Positions 10,896-19,580 of a stretch of 64,000 bases of DNA are shown here, piece after piece (position 1 is the stretch's first letter; the number at the start of each line of letters is the position of its first letter). The notes under the pieces were generated by a model. The model was given only the letters and a program-made list of their open reading frames with translations, was not told where the DNA came from and did no database searches. The DNA comes from Platanthera guangdongensis. Lineage: Eukaryota; Streptophyta; Magnoliopsida; Asparagales; Orchidaceae. Position numbers and translations under genes: made by a program. The DNA is taken from contig CM077151.1 in NCBI GenBank assembly GCA_039583875.1, positions 25,042,208 to 25,106,207 on the forward strand, given 5' to 3'.

Positions 10896-11231
10896 CCCAC
10901 GACGCTGCATACTTCGAACGCAGCATCCCGCTTTGCCGACTCTCGGATTCCGATCAATTGCAGCGCCCGACTCCGTGGTATCTCCATCTTCCGCCGACTC
11001 CGTGCAAATCTCCAGCGTCCGACACCATGCAAATCTCCATCCCGCTTCCTCAACGACCCAACTTCTCCAGCGACCGACGTATCGGTGCAAATCTCCAGCG
11101 CCCGACTTCTCCAGTGTTCGTGGCATCGATGTCGATCTCCACGACACCGATTTTGACCCCTACAGCTTTCAAGGCTGCCTTGAAGCCGGTCGCTGCCTTT
11201 CTCTAAACCCTTGAGCTACACCATGGTGACT

Positions 11232-12009
11232 TGATCACAGGAAGAATCCAGGAGGCTAGCAACTCTAGAGGAGAACTACATCGGGTTGTCAGCTACAGTG
11301 AAGACCATTGAAGAAAAATTGAGGGTGTCAGAGAAACGTTTGGAAGAGCGACTGGATGCTCACATGGAGGTGATCAAGAGCGTGTTGACTCAAAATATCA
11401 AGGACAAAGAAATAATGAACGAGGAAGCGAGTACTCACCCGAGGCCGATCCAGTCACCAGGGGGCTTGGCAGGGTACGGAGAACCTAATTGATCAGCGAC
11501 CTAAGGAGATGTTCTACCCTTCTCGGGTTGTGCTTCTACCCAACTCTATGGGATCGGGAGACGCCGACAGTAGCAGGACAGGAGGCGGTTGGGAGTACAA
11601 GCCTCCACCGGCGGTTACAAGGGCCAGTTATCAGCACAGAGAGGGAGGAGGATACCCTAATTGGTTGGCGGAGAGTCGGCAACGTCTTGACCACGGCCAT
11701 GAATATGGATCACACAACCAGCAAAATCCGAGAGCCTACATGCCATGTCGCCTAAGGTGGCAAGCATAAACTACCCCAAATTTAAAGGAGGAGACGCAAT
11801 AGAATGGGTGCCAAAGGCGGAGTTATTTTACAACTTCCAGGAGATTCCAAAAGAGCAGTGGGTGCAATTGGCGTCCTTTCACCTTAAGAATGATGCATTC
11901 CAATGTACCCAGTAGTTCCTATGAGGGCGTGACTATGCCCCTTGGGCCGATTTCTTTGACGATTTCACAGCGACATTCGGGCCCCTCGAGTATGAAGATT
12001 TTGATGCTC
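11232..12009 (+). pseudogene. Ty3/gypsy gag, 5' part (unit 2)
   Basis: Duplicate of the gag at 4057-4834 with the same frameshifts. It ends at the copia target site TTCTT (12010-12014) and continues after the copia at 16506. The gypsy is therefore the older element and the copia the insertion. Confidence 0.85.
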
Positions 12010-12014
12010 TTCTT
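12010..12014. repeat. Copia target site duplication, left
   Basis: TTCTT, matching 16506-16510 on the other side. Gypsy gag reading resumes after the right copy. Confidence 0.93.
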
Positions 12015-12436
12015 TGTGCGAACAAAAAAATATAAGCCGGAAAGTGGAGTAATGTAAACTTTATTATTCCAAAAAGATATCTATTACAAAGGTATGACCT
12101 CCCTTATATAGAATGGAGGAGAGAAGAGAGAATACAAATAAGAGATGTGGGACTAAAAATTTACAGGACACAAACGGACTATACAGACACAAACCGCACA
12201 AGCCGCGCGGTTAGACAGAAGGGCTAACCGCTCGGCTACTACCACAGAAAGAGAGAGATCGCCATGGGAGACCGATAGATCGTCAGGTCTCCAAGTCGTC
12301 AGAGACAAACCGCTAGACCGCTTGTACCTCAGACAGCAACACACAACAACCAAACCGCTGAAGGGTAATAGCAAAACCGCGCGGTTATCAACCCGTCAAG
12401 CCAGACCGCCAGACCGCCCGGTCACCAACTTCAACA
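12015..12436 (-). repeat. 3' LTR of complete copia
   Basis: 422 bp with TG...CA ends. It is followed on the plus strand by CTCCCCCTCAAGC (12437-12449), the complement of the polypurine tract. It contains repeated CCGCGCGGTT-like and AACCGCTxGACCGC-like GC motifs. Confidence 0.95.
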
Positions 12437-12443
12437 CTCCCCC

Positions 12444-15400
12444 TCAAGCTGGAGCATATATATCGATCATGCCCAGCTTGTCACAAATATGAAGAAATGA
12501 GGCGGATACTGGCTTGGTGAAGATGTCAGTCAGCTCTTTATCAGAAGTGACGAAGGGAGTGCAAATTTGTTCCTTCAAAACCTCTTCACGAATGAAATGA
12601 CAGTCGACCTCAATGTGCTTGGTTCTTTCATGGAAGACCGGATTTTTGGAGATGTATATAGCAGTCTTGTTATCACAGAACATAGGTAGAGGATGGTTGT
12701 ATACCTCTCCTAAATCCAGCATGAGAGCCCGTAGCCATTTTAACTCACAAGTGGTCGATGCCATACTCCGATACTCTGCTTCAGCACTGGACCTGGAAAC
12801 AACATACTGCTTCTTGATCTTCCAGCTTACCAGATTTCCCCCAACAAAGGTGCAGAAACCGGAGGTAGACTTGCGATCCCCTTTGTCATCAGCGTAACTC
12901 GCATCTGAGTAGGCTTCAACCCTCAGATGACCATTCTTCTGAAAGAGTAATCCTTTCCCAGGCGCTGCTTTGACATACTTCAAGATCCGCAAGGCGGACT
13001 GTAGATGACACTCCCTAGGTGCTTGCATGAATTGACTCACCTTGCCCACAACATAGGAAATGTCGGGCCTGGTCACTGTGAGATATATGTGCTTACCAAC
13101 TAGACGTCTGTACCGCGTAGTATCTGAAAGAAGAGGCGAATCATCTGTCCAGGTTTTGTCTTCTCCAATTGCCATGGGGCATCGGGCAGGCTTGGCTCCA
13201 GTCAATCCTGCTTCTTTTAAAAGATCAAGGACATACTTACGCTGGGAGAGGACTAAGGAGTTGGGCTTCCGAGAGATTTCGATCCCCAAAAAGTACTTTG
13301 GAGAGCCCATATCTTTCGTGACCAGATGTTGACGAAGATGCCGCTTTGTCAAGGCTACCCCTTCCGGATCATCACCAGTGAGAAGAATATCATCGACGTA
13401 CACAGCAAGAACCACCAGTCCCGAGGAGGTTTTGCGAATAAATAGTGAGTGATCGGCAGAGCTGCGCGCAAAACCAACGGCCGCCACGATGCCGCTGAAC
13501 TTGTCAAACCAAGCTCGAGGGCTCTGCTTGAGACCATAGATTGTCTTCTTCAGCCGACATACTTGTGTCTCCCCCGGAGCAACATACCCAGGAGGTTGCT
13601 CCATGTAGACGGCCTCCTGAAGATCACCATAAAGGAAGACATTCTTTACATCCAGCTGGGAAATCGGCCAGTCCCGGCTGACAGCCACAGAGAGAAGGAC
13701 TCGTATAGTGCTGAGACGAGCAACGGGAGAGAATGTATCGAAATAATCAACACCATAGGTCTGAGTGAATTCTTTAGCCACCAGGCGGGCTTTGTAGCGA
13801 TCCACACTGCCATCGGGGAGGAATTTCACCACAAAAACCCAGCGACAGCACACAACATATGTGCCAACAGGAGGAGGAACAAGAGTCCAGGTATCCCGGT
13901 CAGTGAGAGTAGCGATCTCGTCATCCATGGCAGCCTTCCAATGCGGAATGGTAAGAGCTTCCTGATAGGAATGGGGGGTGGAAGTAGAAGAGATAGCCAA
14001 AGCAAAGTCCCTGCGAGCAGACGTCAGACGATCATAGGAAACAACAGCAGCAAGAGGATGCTGGGTACACGCCCGAATCCCTTTGCGAAGGGCAATTGGA
14101 AGGTCCAGATCAGCAGGTACCTCAGTATCCGTAGCATCCGTGGTGGAGAAAGCTGGCCCGAGAGAAGAGGGCGACGACATCGAAGAGGAGGAGGGTGGAG
14201 GAGAAGGAGCGGGGTAAGATGGTGGAGATAGGGGAGATGGTGGAGATGGTAGAGGTGGCGGAACATTAGCAGGAGTTGAGGGAATAGTGGGGTTGGTGAG
14301 AGAAGGAGAGTTAGCAGGAGGAGAGGAAGAAGCGAAAGAGAAGTAAGAGACATTTTCAAAAAAGATAACATCCGCATAGACAAATTGTTTGCGGGTGACG
14401 GGGTCAAAGCAACAATAACTTTTCTGAGTGGGAGAGTATCCCAGAAAGATACATTTGGTGGACCGAGGGGAGAGTTTGTCGCGGGTGGTAGAGGAAGCAT
14501 GCACAAAGGCTGTGCATCCAAAGATACGTAGGGGAAGAGGAAAGAGTTCTTTGCCCGGATAGAGAATGGAGAAAGGAGTTTGACCATGGAGAACGGTGGA
14601 GGGAATGCGATTGATGAGATAGCAAGAGATGAGAACAACATAGCCCCAGTAGGAGCGATGGACATGCATTTGCGTAAGCAGAGTGCGAGCGACATCAAGG
14701 AGGTGACGGTTTTTGCGTTCCGCCACTCCATTTTGTTGGGAAGAGTAAACGCAACTGGTTTGATGAATAATCCAATGTTGCGTACAGAAAGAGGAAAAGG
14801 CTTGACTAAGATATTCTTTTGCGTTATCCGAGCGTAAGATTTTAATGGACACGTCAAACTGAGTTTGAATTGAATGATAAAAGGATGTCCATACATCAAA
14901 AAGTTCAGAACGGTCTCGTAAGAGATAGAACCAAGTACAACGAGAAAAGTCATCAATGAACGTAACAAAGTAAGAACTACCCCGCCCAACGGTAAGGGTA
15001 GGAGCAGGACCCCAGATGTCAGAGTGAACAAGATCAAACGGACGGGTAGATCCACGATCTTGCTTAGGTGGAAAGGAAGAGCGGTGATGCTTGCCAAGTT
15101 GACATGCGTCACAATTAAGAGAAGGATGTTGGGAAGGGAGGTGTGGGAGAAGTTGGCGAAGAAGGCGAGGGGGGGCATGACCAATGCGAAGATGCCATTG
15201 GAGAAGATCTGTAGAGGAGGAGGAGAAGACATATAGAGCAGAGACGTTGTCAAGGAAGTAGAGCCCGCCGCTCTCAGTCCCAGTAGCAATCGTCCGTTGG
15301 GAGGCCGGATCCTGAAAAGAACAAGAGCTAGGAGTGAATGTGACAGAGCACTGTAATTGCTTGCATAAAGAGGTAACCGATAATAAATTGCAAGAAAACT

Positions 15401-15779
15401 GGGGCACATAGAGGGTATCGGCAAGGCAGAGAGACGGAGTGACTTGAACCATGCCCGTCCCATTGACCGGGGAGGAAGAACCATCCGCAACTATGACAGG
15501 GGGCAACCGATCATGCGTGTCTAGATGAGAGACACATTGAGGATTGTCTGTCATATGATTTGTAGCACCAGAATCGATCAACCATCTTCCGCGAGTAACA
15601 GTGTGGGCACTACCAGAAAAGAGGACCACCGAGGTGGACGGCTCGGAGGAAGTGGAAGCCATTGAAGAGAGACGGCGAGAGAACAGCAAGCCGCGACGGC
15701 TAACACAAGTCACAAGTCGGGCGGACAGAAGCAGGGCGCGCAGCGAGGAAGGCCGCAGCGGCAGAGAACAGATTCGCAA
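12444..15779 (-). CDS. Ty1/copia pol polyprotein (PR-IN-RT-RNase H), 1111 aa
   Basis: An uninterrupted frame. The retropepsin active site WLIDSGATNHM is at about residues 67-76. The integrase zinc region is near 190-240 (HLRIGHAPPRL, then CDACQLGKHH). The integrase core has its D-D-E triad in HSDIWGP, LRSDNAKEY and NGVAERKNRHL, with the C-terminal DKLSPRSTKCIFLGYSPTQK segment at about 450. RT follows, with the variant DVKNVFLYGDL and the catalytic YVDDILLTGDD. RNase H has SDASYADDKGDRKSTSG and SRSSAEAEYRSMAS. Copia elements normally encode gag and pol in one frame of about 1300-1500 aa; gag is absent here. Met40 (MASTSSEPSTS) is an alternative start. Capsid would have to be supplied in trans for mobility. 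Confidence 0.93.
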   Translation of the reverse strand: MRICSLPLRPSSLRALLLSARLVTCVSRRGLLFSRRLSSMASTSSEPSTSVVLFSGSAHTVTRGRWLIDSGATNHMTDNPQCVSHLDTHDRLPPVIVADGSSSPVNGTGMVQVTPSLCLADTLYVPQFSCNLLSVTSLCKQLQCSVTFTPSSCSFQDPASQRTIATGTESGGLYFLDNVSALYVFSSSSTDLLQWHLRIGHAPPRLLRQLLPHLPSQHPSLNCDACQLGKHHRSSFPPKQDRGSTRPFDLVHSDIWGPAPTLTVGRGSSYFVTFIDDFSRCTWFYLLRDRSELFDVWTSFYHSIQTQFDVSIKILRSDNAKEYLSQAFSSFCTQHWIIHQTSCVYSSQQNGVAERKNRHLLDVARTLLTQMHVHRSYWGYVVLISCYLINRIPSTVLHGQTPFSILYPGKELFPLPLRIFGCTAFVHASSTTRDKLSPRSTKCIFLGYSPTQKSYCCFDPVTRKQFVYADVIFFENVSYFSFASSSPPANSPSLTNPTIPSTPANVPPPLPSPPSPLSPPSYPAPSPPPSSSSMSSPSSLGPAFSTTDATDTEVPADLDLPIALRKGIRACTQHPLAAVVSYDRLTSARRDFALAISSTSTPHSYQEALTIPHWKAAMDDEIATLTDRDTWTLVPPPVGTYVVCCRWVFVVKFLPDGSVDRYKARLVAKEFTQTYGVDYFDTFSPVARLSTIRVLLSVAVSRDWPISQLDVKNVFLYGDLQEAVYMEQPPGYVAPGETQVCRLKKTIYGLKQSPRAWFDKFSGIVAAVGFARSSADHSLFIRKTSSGLVVLAVYVDDILLTGDDPEGVALTKRHLRQHLVTKDMGSPKYFLGIEISRKPNSLVLSQRKYVLDLLKEAGLTGAKPARCPMAIGEDKTWTDDSPLLSDTTRYRRLVGKHIYLTVTRPDISYVVGKVSQFMQAPRECHLQSALRILKYVKAAPGKGLLFQKNGHLRVEAYSDASYADDKGDRKSTSGFCTFVGGNLVSWKIKKQYVVSRSSAEAEYRSMASTTCELKWLRALMLDLGEVYNHPLPMFCDNKTAIYISKNPVFHERTKHIEVDCHFIREEVLKEQICTPFVTSDKELTDIFTKPVSASFLHICDKLGMIDIYAPA

Positions 15780-16071
15780 CGGTCACGGTGACAACACACC
15801 AGCGGCCACGACCAAGAAGAAGAGCAAAGCAGGGAAGGAAGTCGAGCGGCCCGAGGAAGGTCGTGCGGGTAGGAGAGCAACAAGTCGTACGTCAAAATAT
15901 TAGGCCGTGGCGACTAGCAAGCAGGAGCGGCAAAAAAGGAAACAGGGCTCAACGCCGAAGAAGTAGGCGAGGAAACAAGGTCACGACGACTAAAAACAGG
16001 TCGCAATGATTAAGAAGAAACAAGCCGCGAGAGCAAAGAGCGCACACACAATCAGGAGGGAAGGACCAAGT
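15780..16071 (-). other. Copia leader without gag
   Basis: The interval between the primer binding site and the pol ORF. It is rich in purines on the plus strand and has no long minus-strand frame that resembles copia gag or a CX2CX4HX4C knuckle. Comparison with ordinary copia elements implies that a gag deletion of roughly 1 kb brought the leader next to the protease. Confidence 0.7.
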
Positions 16072-16083
16072 CCTCTGATACCA
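16072..16083 (-). other. Copia primer binding site
   Basis: The minus strand reads TGGTATCAGAGG directly after the 5' LTR, the usual plant copia site complementary to the 3' end of initiator tRNA-Met. The LTR and site are adjacent with no gap. Confidence 0.92.
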
Positions 16084-16505
16084 TGTGCGAACAGAAAAAT
16101 ATAAGCCGGAAAGTGGAGTAATGTAAACTTTATTATTCCAAAAAGATATCTATTACAAAGGTATGCCCTCCCTTATATAGAATGAAGGAGAGAAAAAAGA
16201 ATACAAATAAGAGATGTGAGACTAAAAATTTACAGGACACAAGCGGACTATACAGACACAAACCGCACAAGCCGCGCGGTTAGACAGAAGGGCTAACCGC
16301 TCGGCTACTACCACAGAGAGAGAGAGATCGTCATGGGAGACCGATAGATCGTCCGGTCTCCAAGTCGCCAGAGACAAACCGCTAGACCGCTTGGACCTCA
16401 GACAGCAACACACAACAACCAAACCGCTGAAGGGTAACAGCAAAACCGCGCGGTTATCAACCCGCCAAGCCAGACCGCCAGACCGCCCGGTCACCAACTT
16501 CAACA
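16084..16505 (-). repeat. 5' LTR of complete copia
   Basis: 422 bp with TG...CA ends. It is about 15 substitutions away from the 3' LTR at 12015-12436, most of them transitions. Confidence 0.95.
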
Positions 16506-16510
16506 TTCTT
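16506..16510. repeat. Copia target site duplication, right
   Basis: TTCTT, matching 12010-12014. Confidence 0.93.
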
Positions 16511-16930
16511 CAGAAATTGAGGCATAAGGGTTCAATAATGAAGTACCGCACAGAGTTCAAAATGCTAGCCAACAGGGTTCAGTGGGAAGAGAAGATATTA
16601 ATGAGGTGCTTTATTTCGGGGTTGAAGGAGCGCATCAAGGATGAGGTGCATGCCTACATGTCATGCAGTTTGACCCACGCCATCAATTTTGGCCTGGATT
16701 CAAGAGGAGCGATACAACCGACAAAAGTCAATGTGGGGGAACATGAAGAACACTACAAACCCACCAGACATCAAGAAGGATCAAGGAGCTGCTGGAGGGG
16801 CCACTGTATAGAAGGTAACATGATCAGAGCTATAGACAAGAAAGGATAAAGGGTTGTGTTTCAACTGTGATGAGAAATTCACACCAGCCCACAAATGTCA
16901 GATAATCCAAGTGCACATGTTGAGGGAGGA
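16511..16930 (+). pseudogene. Ty3/gypsy gag, 3' part with zinc knuckle
   Basis: Gag resumes after the copia target duplication. It reads LQKLRHKGSIMKYRTEFKML, CFISGLKERIKDEVHAYM, then a knuckle-like CFNCDEKFTPAHKC near 16858-16900. Plant gypsy gag normally has F/I-GLKxxI followed by a single CxxC...H...C of this CFNCDExxxPxHKC form. Frame changes occur near 16848. Confidence 0.86.
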
Positions 16931-16976
16931 TAACGAGGAGGAGAGGTTGGATGACGAAGGAGAGTAGGGGAACTTC

Positions 16977-17540
16977 TTGGATATAACCAAGTTCAGCGTA
17001 TCTATCCAGGCCATGGAGGGAGGATCTACATCACTCACTAGGCATATAGCAGGGCGCATCTACCAACAAAAAGTGACGATTTTGGTCGACAACGGGAGCG
17101 CTCACAACTTCATCAACCCCTTTGTGGCACGAAAGCAGTTAGGCAAGACTTTGACAAGATTCGGGAAGAAGAGGAGAAGAGATATTGGGAGGGAGGCACA
17201 AAAGGAGAGGCATTACCACTCAACTGATGCAATTATGTTGGGGCAAGAAATCATCAAGGATGTCGCTTTCCAGGTCATGGTGGCAGATAGGAATAAGCTG
17301 CAGTGCGAAGGGATGCTGAAGAGAGTGGAGTTCAGTGTGCAACGATACACCTGCAGAATGAATGTCTACTTGTTTCCCATCCGGGGGTCAGATATGGTTT
17401 TGGGGTTCCAGTGGTTACGACAGCTGGGCAAAGTGACCCTGGATTGGGACAGCCTGACCATGGAATTTGCTCTTGATGGAAGGGATGGAAGGGATGGAAG
17501 GGAGTATTACCTGTCACGGGATCCAAAACCACTCCGATGA
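16977..17540 (+). pseudogene. Ty3/gypsy retropepsin
   Basis: Active-site-like ILVDNGSAHNFINPFVA (Asp-Asn-Gly in place of the common Asp-Ser/Thr-Gly) near residues 35-51, and the C-terminal FPIRGSDMVLGFQWLRQLG with LDWDSLTMEF near 145-175. Both motifs are typical of plant gypsy protease linked to gag. A 9-bp GGAAGGGAT repeat follows at 17477-17503. The frame ends at 17540 and RT does not follow. Confidence 0.86.
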
Positions 17541-17589
17541 AAGAGATCTCTCTTCAGTGATTAGGGAGACTGTGGGAACAAGAGGACAA

Positions 17590-17724
17590 CATGGCTAAGA
17601 TTATGGAAATGCTTGTCAAAAAGGACTTTTCTACAACACATGATACTTGGGTCGATCTGCTCGAGTTTCATGAACTTCATTCAGATTTCCACCTTGGGAG
17701 CAAGCTGGTTATTGAAGGGGGGGA
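17590..17724 (+). pseudogene. Ty3/gypsy pol C-terminal tail and polypurine tract
   Basis: The frame reads TWVDLLEFHELHSDFHLGSK followed by LVIEGGD. This resembles the end of plant gypsy integrase (ATWExxxxFxxxFPxFxLEDKVxxEGG). The purine stretch GAAGGGGGGGA just before the LTR at 17725 would be the polypurine tract. Joining protease directly to this tail shows an internal deletion of most of pol. Confidence 0.72.
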
Positions 17725-17962
17725 TGTTATGAATCCTCATAACGGCCGGTTCACGGGACAACAATACGCACGGAGGCAGAGGGAGACAACACAAAGCAGG
17801 GATGAACCTACTGGTTCACCCCCCCCCCCCAAAAAAAAATTAATCAGCGAAGCTGGGGCATGAAAAGACTCTTCAGGTATTTTCTAACTCTTCCCTTCGA
17901 CCCTAATCCTAATTTCCGTCGTTCTCCTCTAATCTCTACTATTCTCCTCTACGGTCTTAACA
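17725..17962 (+). repeat. 3' LTR of plus-strand Ty3/gypsy element
   Basis: Starts TGTTATGAATCCTCA and ends GGTCTTAACA. It is about 65 bp shorter than the 5' LTR because the middle, with the poly-G run and TATAAATA, is replaced by a short poly-C/poly-A stretch. The edges and the GCATGAAAAGACTCTTCAGG core match the 5' LTR. Confidence 0.87.
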
Positions 17963-18424
17963 CACACAAACCAAGATCTCAAAGAGAAGTGTTGCAGAAT
18001 TACCTATGATGGCGACGTCAATGACAATATATAAAAGGCTTGAACGGTGAATCAAAATCCCATGGATCAAGGACCATCTATATAGAGTTCCCTTCATTTG
18101 GCTTCAGCCAAATTGGCTATCTACTGAGATTAAAATCAAGGTACTTGTTCAAATTAAACTCTACTCTCACAGTTCTATACCTAGAACTAGAAGGAAAGAT
18201 GGAAACGGTCAACCCTTTCAGTGAAGAGGTTATGAAGTTGCACGAAGAGAAAAATGTTCTATAAGAGAAATTTGATGATGTTCAAAATCAAATAAGCACA
18301 ATGATGAGATAACAATGACAAAAAAATTGAAGGAAGGACTAAACTAATGAGTACATTAAAAATGTATAATGTATATAAGAGATTGAGACCTAGTAATGAT
18401 ATATCCATAGAAGAGGAGCCATGT
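17963..18424. other. No recognisable gene
   Basis: AT-rich sequence between the gypsy 3' LTR and the copia remnant. Only short frames without family resemblance. It may include the outer part of the copia LTR whose inner edge is at 18603. Confidence 0.4.
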
Positions 18425-18574
18425 CTTTTAGTTAGACAATCAGCTGCTTGCTCTTGTGTAGAAACATGTCACTGCTTTAGTGTTCCACCATCCAGCTTTT
18501 CTTTGATAAAGAATCTATCGATCTCTATATGTTTGGTCTATCATGTTGGACGAAAATATTTGCAAAACTAATAG
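18425..18574 (-). repeat. Extra copy of the copia RNase H end
   Basis: About 150 bp that repeat 18685-18838 in direct orientation with roughly 90% identity by eye (shared ATAAAGAATCTATCGATCTC and GCAAAACTAATAGTTG). The minus strand encodes the terminal RNase H part. It lies where the copia 3' LTR should be, next to a 30-bp piece of LTR ending at 18603. Confidence 0.8.
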
Positions 18575-18622
18575 TTGCATTATTTACACACCAAATACCA
18601 ACACTCCCCCTCAAGGTGAAGG
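18575..18622 (-). other. Copia LTR inner edge and polypurine tract
   Basis: The minus strand reads a polypurine tract (complement of CTCCCCCTCAAGG, 18604-18616) followed by TGTTGGTATTTGG, the usual start of a copia LTR. Only about 30 bp of the LTR are present before the extra RNase H copy begins. Confidence 0.65.
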
Positions 18623-18674
18623 AAAGATATCCACTAAGCTCATCTTGTCATTCAACCTACATAAGTCTAGTGAG

Positions 18675-18971
18675 CTAAGTCTTTTGGGTCAGACAATCAA
18701 CCACTTGCTCTTGTGTAGAAACATGTCCCAGCTTTAGTGTTCCACCATTCAGCTTTTCTTTGATAAAGAATCTATCGATCTCTATATGTTTGGTTCTATC
18801 TTGTTGGACGGAAGTGTTTGCAAAACTAATAGTTGACTTACTATCACACCACAATGTCATCTGCCCTTCTTGATTGATCTTGAGTTCAACCAGCAGGGCT
18901 TTCAACCATAACATCTGCCCTGCACTCAAGGGCATGTCCATGTACTTATACTTCAGATGTAGATCTTGCAA
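18675..18971 (-). pseudogene. Ty1/copia RNase H fragment
   Basis: The minus-strand frame carries GQMLWLKALLVELKINQEG, LWCDSKSTISFANTSVQQDR, TKHIEIDRFFIKEKL and a STQEQVVDCLTQ end. These are the C-terminal copia RNase H motifs (CDN/SKxxxxxAxNPVxHxRTKHIExDxHFIRE, TxxQxADxxTK). It belongs with 19111-19580 but is separated from it by a frame break. Confidence 0.88.
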
Positions 18972-19110
18972 CTACAATATGTTTCTCGCTCTTCCAGGAG
19001 GCAAGGTTGCCTCCTACAAACATGTAATATCATGATGTGGACCTTCTGTCATCTGCACGTCAAGCACAGCTAGAGTCACAATAGTCCTCAATGTTTAGAG
19101 GTTCATTATT

Positions 19111-19580
19111 CTAGAAGATCGGTCCCTTCCTAGGTGCACTTTTCATATATCGAAGAATCTCATATACAACCTCCAAGTGACCCTCTCTAGGATCATGCAT
19201 ATAGCGAGCTACCACACTCATGACAAAAGATATGTCGGGACGGGTGTGACCCAGATAAATTAGGCAGCCTACCAGTCTTTGGTACCTTTCTCTATCAATT
19301 GGCTCTCCCGCCTCAGCACAGAACTTGGACTTCTGATAAATAGGAGTAATGGCAGGCCTGGAACCCATGCTACCCAGCATACCTATCTCTTTGAGCAGGA
19401 CCAACACATATTTTTTTTGGGATAGAACAATTCCCCGTGCACTGTAGGCTACCTCAATCCCAAGGAAGTATCTGAGCTGAACTAAGTCCTCACCTCAAAT
19501 TCCTTTCCTGATTTCCTCTTAAGCTGAGCAATTCACTCTCATCATCTCTTGTGATGATCATATCATCCACATACTGTAAC
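19111..19580 (-). pseudogene. Ty1/copia RT end and connection fragment
   Basis: The minus strand reads YVDDMIITRDDE at about 19540-19580, then MLGSMGSRPAITPIYQ, YQRLVGCLIYLGHTRPDISF and LEVVYEILRYMKSAPRKG. These are the standard copia RT-RNase H connection motifs. The copia stops abruptly inside the YVDD region at about 19575, where unrelated DNA begins. Confidence 0.87.

Larger units (their letters stand above)
7090..14264. repeat. Tandem duplication unit 2
   Basis: This is the second copy of the 7,175-bp unit. Its left edge is the point where copia pol of unit 1 stops and minus-strand gypsy gag begins. At 14265 the copia continues normally (gaac then attagc), whereas at 7089 it jumps to gag (gaac then tcctcccagg). 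A duplication that starts in gypsy gag and ends inside copia pol explains both edges. The two units differ at few positions, fewer than the two LTRs of the copia within unit 2, so the duplication is younger than that insertion. Confidence 0.93.
12015..16505 (-). mobile_element. Complete Ty1/copia retrotransposon lacking gag
   Basis: A 4,491-bp element on the minus strand, flanked by a perfect 5-bp target duplication TTCTT (12010-12014 and 16506-16510). It has two 422-bp LTRs, a primer binding site and a polypurine tract. By eye the two LTRs differ at about 15 positions, mostly transitions, so the insertion is not brand new. The single long ORF (12444-15779) encodes protease, integrase, RT and RNase H. 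Only about 300 bp separate the primer binding site from the ORF, and no capsid or zinc-knuckle coding is visible there. It lies inside gag of the plus-strand gypsy. Confidence 0.96.
10192..17962 (+). mobile_element. Non-autonomous Ty3/gypsy element interrupted by copia
   Basis: It runs from the 5' LTR at 10192-10498 to the 3' LTR at 17725-17962. The internal parts are a copia integrase fragment, gag (11232-12009 and 16511-16930), retropepsin (about 16977-17500) and a short pol C-terminus (17590-17720). RT, RNase H and integrase core are missing. Removing the copia leaves an element of about 3.3 kb. The 3' LTR lacks the segment that contains the TATA box, and since new copies take U3 from the 3' LTR, progeny would have no such promoter. 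Confidence 0.85.

Noticed and set aside
13449..14231. 260-codon plus-strand ORF (and its copy at 6274-7056)
   Set aside because: It is the shadow of copia pol on the other strand. The minus-strand frame has clear RT motifs; this one has none.
14024..15490. 488-codon minus-strand ORF overlapping copia pol
   Set aside because: A different frame of the same strand over protease and integrase, very rich in Leu, Ser and Pro with no motifs. The 1111-codon frame carries the D-D-E and DSG motifs.
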